DNA of 64,000 nt from a virus, in IMG/VR virus record IMGVR_UViG_3300032238_000944, positions 1-64,000 of that record; one strand, written 5' to 3'. Positions 59,501 through 64,000 of the stretch are shown piece after piece (within the stretch, counting starts at the first letter, position 1; every line of letters begins with the position of its first letter). The notes beneath the pieces were generated by a model. That model was not told the DNA's origin and searched no databases. It saw nothing but the letters and a program-made list of their open reading frames with translations. A program made the position numbers and the translations under genes.

Positions 59501-62500
59501 ATTGGTGCAGGAAGTTCAAATGCAATCGGAATTACTACTACAACAATTGTTGGAATTGGAACAACAGATAAACTTCCAGAAAAACTTTATGTTGTCAAAA
59601 AGAATGATTTATCAATTCAAGTTGCAGCTTCAGCTTCAGAGGCATTAAAGTCAGTTCCATCAGTATTAACACTTTCAAGTGTTGGTATTGGCACATCACA
59701 TGTATTCCGTGCTAAAAATCAAAATGCAAAATCACTAATTGCAATTGATAATTTAATTCAATCTCCAATTGTTGCAACTTCAGTAACTACAACTTTATCA
59801 AATAATGTATCATTATCTGATAGTCTAATTACAGTTTCCGGAATAACTTCATTCTCAGGTGGAGATTTAATTAAAATTGATAATGAAATTATGAGAATTA
59901 CTGCAGTTGGTTATGGCGCAACTAATGTCATTCAAATTTTCAGACCTTATATGGGTACTGGAATTTCAACTCATGGTGCAGGAAGTGTTGTTTATAAAGT
60001 TCTTGGTTCATATAATATTGTTAATAATGTTATTAATTTTGTTGACGCACCATACGGGAAAGTTCCTTTTCCAAATCCATCAACTCGTGCAGATGAACAA
60101 GATTATGTTGGATTAGAAACATCATCTACTTTTGATGGAAGAATTTTCTTAAAATCTGGAACTCCTAACACTGTTCAAGAACCTTATTATAGAAATTATA
60201 TTTTTGATGATATATCATATAATTTCAGTGGAATTAAAACGGATTTTATTCTGAAATCAAATGGATCGGATATTACTGGAATTTCAACAAGTAATGCAAT
60301 TGTTTTAATTAATAATATATTCCAAAGCCCAGCAAGAAACACTGCAGTTAATATTTCTGGAGATTATTCGATTAAAGAATCTTCTGGAATTAGTACAATC
60401 AGTTTTGTTGGGTCAGCAACATCAATTTCATCAAAAGATGTTAATACAGCAGCATTTCCTCGTGGGGGTGTAATTGTTTCGGTAGCATCCACACCAGGAT
60501 TTGGATATCAACCATTAGTTGCTGCTGGAGGAACCGCAACTGTTTCTATTGCGGGAACAATTTCTGCAATTAGTATTGGAAATAGTGGTTCTGGATATAG
60601 ATCTGGAGTTCAAACTGTTAGAGTTGGTGTAGCGACATCATCAACGGGAATTCAAAATATTACTTATATTGGTATTGCTTCAATCGGTACAACAACTAAT
60701 CAAGGTCGTATTGTAAGTATTGCAATCACTAACCCAGGAACTGGATTTACTTCTACAAATCCACCATATGTCATTTTTGATTCTCCATTATCGTATTCAA
60801 ATATTCCACTAATTTATAGTTCTTCGTCAAGAAGTGGAGTTGGAACAGCAGCATATGTTGATATTGTTGTTGGCCAAGGATCAAGCGTAACTAATTTTGA
60901 AATTAGAAATACTGGGTATTCTTATGGGCAAGGAGAAATTTTAACCTTTGCATCTGGAGGCACATCTGGAATTCCAACAAATACAAGTTTAACATTCAAA
61001 GAATTCCAACTTACAGTAGATCAAATTTATAATGATAGTTTTGCTGGGTGGACAATTGGAGATCTTCAAGTTTTTGATATTATTGACCAATTATTTGATG
61101 GACAACAACAAGCTTTCCCACTTTCAATTGATGGTTTACAAACTACGATCAAATCTAAAAAAGGATCTAATATTGATGTTCAAGCAACGCTTTTAGTGTT
61201 TATTAATGATGTTCTTCAAGTTCCTGGTCAAGGTTACATATTCACTGGCGGCAGTATTATCAGATTCCCAGAACCACCTAAACAAGGAGATACTTGCAAA
61301 ATTATTTTCTATAAGGGAAATAGTGAAATTGATGTTGTATTTGTTGATGTTCTTGATAATATTAAAGTTGGAGATGATTTAACCTTATATTCGCAAAATA
61401 CTGCATTCAATGAAAATCAAAGATTGGTTACTCAAATTAAATCTTCTGATAGTGTTTTGACCAATTTGTATTCGGGTCCAGGAATCAGTGAAGATCCATT
61501 TTTAGAAAGATCTGTTACCTGGTGTAAACAAAGTGAAGATATGATAATTGATGGGCAACAGGTTGGAAAAGATAGAGTTCTTTATGAACCTTTAATTCAA
61601 CCAACCACAAATATTATTCAAAGTGTAGGAATTAGTTCTAATGTAATCTTTGTTGAAAGTGTTAAAACTTTCTTTGACAACTCGAAAGAATATACGACAA
61701 TAGATAAATTACCTAAGAAAATAACTCTCATTTCTCAAGACATAAGAGTTGCAGCAGCTGCAACGGCTATTGTTTCTATTGCAGGAACAATTAGTTCAAT
61801 TGCTATTTCTGATGGCGGCGTCGGTTATTCAACTACACCATCAGTGACAATTGCAAGTGCAGTTGGATTTGGAACTACTCAAAGAGCAGCTGCGGCTGCA
61901 ACTTTAACAGGAGATTATGTATCTTCAATCTCAATTACAAATCCTGGGACTGGATATACTACAACAAATCCACCGCAAGTTTTGATTGAGTCTCCATCTC
62001 CAAAAATAGAAGTAATTACAAATGCAAGTTATGAAGGTGATTTTGGAGTTATCACTGGGATTAAAACAACTTCTGTCGGAGTTGCTTCAACTGGAATTAT
62101 CTTTGATTTCTTCATTCCCAAAAATTCTTTCTTAAGAGACTTAAGTGTAAATTCTGTAGGAATTGCAACTACGGGAGTAAGCGGAATTCAAACTGGTTAT
62201 TATTTCGTAGTATCAAATTCAAATGTTGGTAGAGGAATTACTTCACTTTATCAAAATGGATCTGTAGTTGGATTTGGTAGTACTTTCATAGATAACATCT
62301 ATGAAGTTGCTGCAGTTTCAATTGCACAAACAAGCGTAACTGGAGTTGGTTTAACTTATGTTGCAAAAGTAACTGTAAGTGTTGCCAATTATAATGGATT
62401 GACTGGTCTTGGATTTAGTAATTTTTATGGCGAATATAGTTGGGGTAGGATTACTAATATAACAAGAAGCAATCCAAAATCATTTACGATTTATAATACT

Positions 62501-62575
62501 GGACTTTCTGGAATTTCTACTTCACCTATAGTCCAAAGATATAATCCCCTTAAGTATCGTAATTACTATACATAA
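50537..62575 (+). CDS. Giant baseplate-wedge-region structural protein with YHYH domain
   Basis: 4012 residues, one uninterrupted frame 4 bases after gp6, in the place of T4 gp7 (1032 residues). The N-terminal ~230 residues are helical (FLKEFFNKVKKQVSPGF, RALYGVDVEVIKPRDYL). Residues about 1240-1345 contain a YHYH-type domain: IGWAYDGNPIYGPYG, then RFCVTPEYPNGIYAYFLTI. The rest is a chain of beta modules with repeated (V/I)xxIxIxxxGxGYxxxP motifs, at least six (about 728-760, 1068-1120, 3350, 3400, 3750, 3800). Probably a gp7 equivalent expanded by surface-exposed modules. Whether the whole chain is a single polypeptide is unknown. Confidence 0.7.
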   Translation: MTETRVKISQVVDSQLPNFIKEEFPLVSEFLSQYYLSLEYQSGPSDLFQNIDQYVKVDTLANLTDSTTLSSDITFGDSTISVESTYGFPNSYGLLLIDGEIITYTSKTSTAFQGCIRGFSGVTSYNDPTTPDQLIFTESDSADHTSGSTVSNLSILFLKEFFNKVKKQVSPGFESRKLYSGLNEALFVKQSKDFYSTKGTDNSFKILFRALYGVDVEVIKPRDYLIQPSDAQYRITKDLAVQALSGNPLDLLNKTFYQDQIGSINKAEGTISNVQKINRGSKDYYIISVDYDYDKDITVSGTVTGEFSIHPITQLVTNASIGDTTLDVDSTVGFPSSGELVIDLSNGSSLTVNYTSKSLNQFFGCSGITQTISEKQELRLNVFAYGYSGNTTDDIVKVRITGVLSDLSIPTKNYYYEKNDLIQVKTLGIDLKDPKSNNWFFNISTRYDVKSIALLDQSDYTYRVTLYDPHTFNVGDSIVLISSTNQEFFGSIIEENIDLTSSSNVISFQNTTSFDIKGQGPLNVNLFYTIKKNILKVNSSNHPELNKYSADIQNLYSDLNDSLYVAAPSLPNYINLPISIDDRSITFSGTFEGTDLQIGTHGLYTGDAIVYNPEGESNKLDMLKGIYFVKKVDETTIKLARSKQNIFSENFVSVASTTISNNQFYFYNFSDSNLNLKTVQTQKLIRKLSPAVEDSFDYETLPGTTGIFINGVELLNYKSDDVVYYGEIKTISPTAPGKGYDIVNPPILSIQDNIGSGAAAYCSVIGNLERINIVDPGFDYLQEPVITISGGNGSGAKVKANLIEFDHSAEFNSIASALQVDLSNDTIGFSSYHKFRDSEKVIYSSEGQTDVGGLYSGAFYFVSVQDAYTIKLHKTFDDSAVGINTINLTSYGTGNHKFLSINKKKKIGSISVIDSGSNYQNKKLTASVSGINTASNTIFVREHGLQSGEIVTYDYTETPIEGLSQSSYYVTKVSNDEFKLSELGTGTYSEDFYYKTNQYVNLISTGTGTHIFNYPEIQINIQGSIGVSTLSGQDFNAILEPIFRGKINSVHVSVGGNSYGSEDILNYNRQPLFTLINGSGAQVTPVISNGKIEQVFVVNGGSGYNSIPNLIIDGAGSGASLIPIVSNGSLVDVKVVSKGNGYSSSNTSINVVSAGSEALFEAKIKSWRINIIERLIDSNYITADDGIVHRSLNESYGLQYTHAYSPRKLRSSVLATKYKDGLPIFVPDLQVSSGLEIASDAHSPIIGWAYDGNPIYGPYGYTSPSGGTVRSMVSGYELSLQEGRPSTSLYPVGFFIEDYQFKNSGDLDDHNGRFCVTPEYPNGIYAYFLTINPLAAESVGPFKGYKKPTFPYAIGNLYKSKLIDFNLSKKSNQDDIDINETGWIRNTTPYNLTNNRSYYDYLIDPNKIKKQFSIVKNSTKGGINSIGILTGGRDYQVGDEIIFDNTGSGGQGLIANVSKVSGKEITQVSVANSTLYNVEFVPLANQNYFVGFATLPHLFANNDLVTISSLYDYQKSGNIKVTSNALTLVSGIGSVGYTGLVTYLNVQGNLTFPNIKENDIYQIGSEQVKILNIDTLSSRIKVLRNQNGTTGLTTSSAGIALTEITRKLQLTFGISTSYQFDLNSQIYFDPSESVGLGTTSGPGIGYTLSFTNPGAGITQINIPTRAIYLQNHNLQTGTQLIYSSNGGTPLSVSTNGVSSFSLGEQSIVYATKFTNDLIGISTVKVGLGSTGTYVGIGSTAAALLYFTNVGVGNTHNFKTNYSNILNATVSKNIVTVSTASSHGLQTDDIVTISAKAEGTTTSVVAYDDYNRRLVINPTNFVATNINVDEDTIEIDDHKYFTGQKVIHTSNSPSGGLINEAIYYVVVVDNNKFKLSETYYEATKINPNVVGISSASTGTISLVNPQILLTKNNNLIFDLSDSSLSFTKNSIKYSAFELEFYTDPYFQNIFNSSSSSSSFEVIRTGNVGIDSYAKVILKANDFIPKTLYYRLNPIDLANNLDVKKEIIIDDEILGNSQVVLVDSLYSGTYKIAGISSTQFTYNVLNNPEVSQYNSDEAKLYYSTNSPTAYGPINSISIKSSGRNYQKLPHITKVVSGLGTDAILTVFGDNVGSINKIEIQDIGFDYPSDLSIRATAKLPEVLKIETLSSFKSIGISSVGKNYIIAPNLVVLDAITNEVISDVDLSYKVGDSQVSILKNTKGISSAIPTIIPINNCNGVGISTIKFISSSKDVVVTLGASFSNLSDFPFEIGDRVLIENISVGTASTVKGYNSENYNYALFTIVNIDPNIGGIGATISYNISNYISSSEIPGTYDPVNSYGRIIPEKHFPIFNIELKRNQFFIGENVISSSADGIVQNFDEINGYLKVSTNKDFVIGETIVGESSFTEAKIENIIKFNSVYSTKAFSIVKEGWKRETGFLNNSLQRIHDNDYYQYFSYSLKSAIPFDTWNSAVSDLNHTAGFKKFSDLIIENGDLSSGIATSQDNGDFTGVVDYSSFIDLNCYSDFDLATENNLMLNGNIKSNEIIFNSTIVQDYFESIGNRVLMIDDLSTQFNSSPRTTNFSIVDQFSVDTYGLDTIRFRKYISLVIDRIYTYQRQTSLISLLHDGTFGYLNQYATVYSDTDLGSFDFSISGTQANFLFYPFYSSINNYDVSLASYDLYDSISGIGSVSIGNIAKIQTSTKTISIGSTSASTIVGIASTYRASKVLVLLEASDKSWFGIDELTTIHDGTNVNLLEYGQLSTNNLNPYESAGLGTYSAYISGSNLNIDLTPYSGLSTNFYINALAVSIGSTLSTTAGNQAITDSVLSTSITSIASSTSPTQNLVSTYTNESCAYYIAVVEDTVNNKHQISELMSITNGTDCGLTEFGIVETSSSLGEFSISISGSDTNLYFTPIANVGVTVRVFQHSLNNQHNLTLPSTINLINGEIDSGFGSYEGTDLDVRKSFNLTYKQHPIFERYFDGSNSSIVDVTNNDIKIPSNFFVTGEEIVYSHIGAGSSNAIGITTTTIVGIGTTDKLPEKLYVVKKNDLSIQVAASASEALKSVPSVLTLSSVGIGTSHVFRAKNQNAKSLIAIDNLIQSPIVATSVTTTLSNNVSLSDSLITVSGITSFSGGDLIKIDNEIMRITAVGYGATNVIQIFRPYMGTGISTHGAGSVVYKVLGSYNIVNNVINFVDAPYGKVPFPNPSTRADEQDYVGLETSSTFDGRIFLKSGTPNTVQEPYYRNYIFDDISYNFSGIKTDFILKSNGSDITGISTSNAIVLINNIFQSPARNTAVNISGDYSIKESSGISTISFVGSATSISSKDVNTAAFPRGGVIVSVASTPGFGYQPLVAAGGTATVSIAGTISAISIGNSGSGYRSGVQTVRVGVATSSTGIQNITYIGIASIGTTTNQGRIVSIAITNPGTGFTSTNPPYVIFDSPLSYSNIPLIYSSSSRSGVGTAAYVDIVVGQGSSVTNFEIRNTGYSYGQGEILTFASGGTSGIPTNTSLTFKEFQLTVDQIYNDSFAGWTIGDLQVFDIIDQLFDGQQQAFPLSIDGLQTTIKSKKGSNIDVQATLLVFINDVLQVPGQGYIFTGGSIIRFPEPPKQGDTCKIIFYKGNSEIDVVFVDVLDNIKVGDDLTLYSQNTAFNENQRLVTQIKSSDSVLTNLYSGPGISEDPFLERSVTWCKQSEDMIIDGQQVGKDRVLYEPLIQPTTNIIQSVGISSNVIFVESVKTFFDNSKEYTTIDKLPKKITLISQDIRVAAAATAIVSIAGTISSIAISDGGVGYSTTPSVTIASAVGFGTTQRAAAAATLTGDYVSSISITNPGTGYTTTNPPQVLIESPSPKIEVITNASYEGDFGVITGIKTTSVGVASTGIIFDFFIPKNSFLRDLSVNSVGIATTGVSGIQTGYYFVVSNSNVGRGITSLYQNGSVVGFGSTFIDNIYEVAAVSIAQTSVTGVGLTYVAKVTVSVANYNGLTGLGFSNFYGEYSWGRITNITRSNPKSFTIYNTGLSGISTSPIVQRYNPLKYRNYYT

Positions 62576-62578
62576 ATA
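62571..62578 (+). promoter_or_regulatory. Late promoter (CATAAATA)
   Basis: One mismatch to TATAAATA, overlapping the stop of the 4012-residue gene and 17 bases ahead of the gp8 gene. Confidence 0.55.
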
Positions 62579-62595
62579 GATAAAAAAACGGCAAA

Positions 62596-64000
62596 ATGTC
62601 AGCAATTATAACTGATCAACTAAGAATTTTGAATGCGAAGAACTTTGTTGCTGCAGCAACTTCTTCCACTAATGCATATTATACTTTTGTTGGTCTACCC
62701 AATGCAACTGATTATTCTTCCAGCTGGGATTCAAATCCACCTGCACCAAAAGATAGTTTTGATCAAGAAAATGATTATTGGGATACTACTATTGCATTAA
62801 AAAAAATTAAAGCAGATGACGTAAAACAAGTAGTTAAGAAAAATACTTGGTTATCTGGAACAACTTATGATATGTATCGTCATGATATTAGTAGAACCAA
62901 TACTTCAAAACCTTCTGGAGCTACACATTTATACTCTGCAAATTATTATGTTGTAAATAGCGATTATAAAGTTTATATTTGTATTTGTAATGGCACTGAT
63001 CCCGAAAATCCTGAAGGAAAACCTTCATTAGATGAGCCAACTTTTACAGATCTCGAACCAAGATCTGCTGGCAATAGTGGAGATGGATATCTTTGGAAAT
63101 ATCTTTACACAATTAAACCTAGCGATATTGTAAAATTTGATTCTATTAATTTTATGCCAGTCCCTAAAGACTGGGAAAATAATTCTACAGATTCTGCCGT
63201 AAGAAATAATGCTGCAACAAGTGGACAACTTAAAGTTGCAGTAATTACAAATCGTGGAGTAGGAATTGGTACTGCCAATAAAACTTATAGTAGAGTTCCG
63301 ATCAAAGGTGATGGATCTGGAGCTGAAGCCACAATTGTTGTAAATAATGATTCTAAAGTAGAATCAATAACTATTTCTAATGGGGGATCTGGATATACTT
63401 ATGGATCTGTAGATTTGGTTGCTGGAAATATTCCAACTGCAACAACAAATCCATCTTTTGACGTAATTATTCCACCTAAAGGCGGACACGGTGCTGACAT
63501 CTATAGAGAACTTGGTGCTTATAATGTTTTAATTTATTCAAGGATTGAGAATGATAATCAAAATCCAGATTTTATAATCGGAAATCAAATTGCAAGAGTT
63601 GGAATCGTTGAAAATCCTCAAGCATATTCTTCAACTTCATTATTGGGTTTAGATAAAGCAAGTGCTGTGTATGCATTAAAACTTACTGGAGTTGGATATA
63701 GTGCTGCCACATTTGTAGGTGATAGTAGGATTACGCAAACAATTGGAATAGGATCTACATCTGTTGGCAGAGTGATTTCTTATGATCAAAATACTGGAGT
63801 ATTAAAATATTGGCAAGATAGGAGTTTGGTTGGATTTAACACCGATGGAACTCAAAATACTTCACCAACATATGGATTTAGATTAAATCAATTTACATCA
63901 GTACCAGGTGTTGGTGGTACAACAATTATTCAAGGTGGTAGTACCAATTTGTCAATTGATACTGGATTTAGTGGTCTATCAACGTCAATAAATAGTAAGA
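62596..64000 (+). CDS. 8: Baseplate wedge protein gp8 (3' partial)
   Basis: At least 468 residues, running off the window end. The centre has GDGYLWKYLYTIKPSDIVKF, the gp8 hallmark (T4: GDGYVWEYLFEI), and PKDSFDQENDYWDTTIALKK earlier fits the N-terminal domain. A GGSGYTYG motif (VESITISNG before it) is shared with three other structural proteins here. It is longer than T4 gp8 (334-344 residues) by insertions after the hallmark. Start at ATG 62596, 20 bases after the previous stop. Confidence 0.85.
   Translation, partial: MSAIITDQLRILNAKNFVAAATSSTNAYYTFVGLPNATDYSSSWDSNPPAPKDSFDQENDYWDTTIALKKIKADDVKQVVKKNTWLSGTTYDMYRHDISRTNTSKPSGATHLYSANYYVVNSDYKVYICICNGTDPENPEGKPSLDEPTFTDLEPRSAGNSGDGYLWKYLYTIKPSDIVKFDSINFMPVPKDWENNSTDSAVRNNAATSGQLKVAVITNRGVGIGTANKTYSRVPIKGDGSGAEATIVVNNDSKVESITISNGGSGYTYGSVDLVAGNIPTATTNPSFDVIIPPKGGHGADIYRELGAYNVLIYSRIENDNQNPDFIIGNQIARVGIVENPQAYSSTSLLGLDKASAVYALKLTGVGYSAATFVGDSRITQTIGIGSTSVGRVISYDQNTGVLKYWQDRSLVGFNTDGTQNTSPTYGFRLNQFTSVPGVGGTTIIQGGSTNLSIDTGFSGLSTSINSK

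Overview
This window reads as part of the genome of a T4-like marine cyanophage (a cyanomyovirus of Synechococcus or Prochlorococcus). The evidence is AT-rich sequence, every convincing gene on the + strand, T4-type baseplate proteins (gp5-, gp25-, gp6- and gp8-like, plus a gp27-like hub protein), T4-type late promoters (TATAAATA and close variants) ahead of structural genes, fibres ending in S74 intramolecular chaperone domains, many 2-oxoglutarate/Fe(II) oxygenases, two tRNA genes, and dozens of tightly packed small genes. The host assignment is inference from these family traits; no host sequence is present.

Layout. (1) 1-8105: tail core and baseplate hub: a tape-measure-like protein with two peptidoglycan-hydrolase-like domains (5' end outside the window), a gp27-like hub protein, a gp5-like OB-fold protein lacking the T4 lysozyme domain, and a needle-like protein. 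(2) 8102-10002: a short non-structural cassette under a consensus sigma-70-type promoter, with tRNA-Leu(UAA), tRNA-Thr(UGU), small unknowns and a Mom-like DNA-modification protein, closed by a terminator. (3) 10008-24947: tail-fibre and adhesin genes, two of them ending in S74 chaperones and two glycine-rich, interleaved with three 2OG/Fe(II) oxygenases. (4) 24961-48189: a 23-kb island of about 75 mostly tiny genes, many joined by ATGA or TGATG overlaps. It holds an HExxH protease-like protein, a ParB-like protein next to an SF2 helicase, four more 2OG oxygenases and a cupin, a ligase-like nucleotidyltransferase, a GIY-YIG endonuclease, a FeoA-like protein, a GT-A-like glycosyltransferase and several one-TM proteins. 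(5) 48188-64000: the baseplate wedge operon gp25, gp6, a 4012-residue wedge-region protein, and gp8 (cut by the window end).

How the parts work together. Regions 1, 3 and 5 build the contractile-tail baseplate and its host-recognition fibres and carry late-type promoters. Region 4 looks like an early/accessory block. It is served by a distinctive promoter family: a conserved GAAsTGTCACA-like element lies 34-37 bases upstream of a -10 box that is followed by GGCCA, without a recognisable -35 box. Two of these promoters are fused to a hairpin terminator, and one is enclosed in a perfect 10-bp inverted repeat. This recurrent module is the most promising undescribed signal in the window.

Second-line signals are the ParB-like/SF2 helicase pair, seven 2OG oxygenases whose island members are much more AT-rich than their neighbours, a pair of inverted cyanobacterial-type DnaA boxes in the largest gene-free stretch (45017-45288), and a GTTAT direct-repeat array. 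No CRISPR array, insertion sequence or rRNA gene was seen. No stretch longer than 300 bases lacks a gene.
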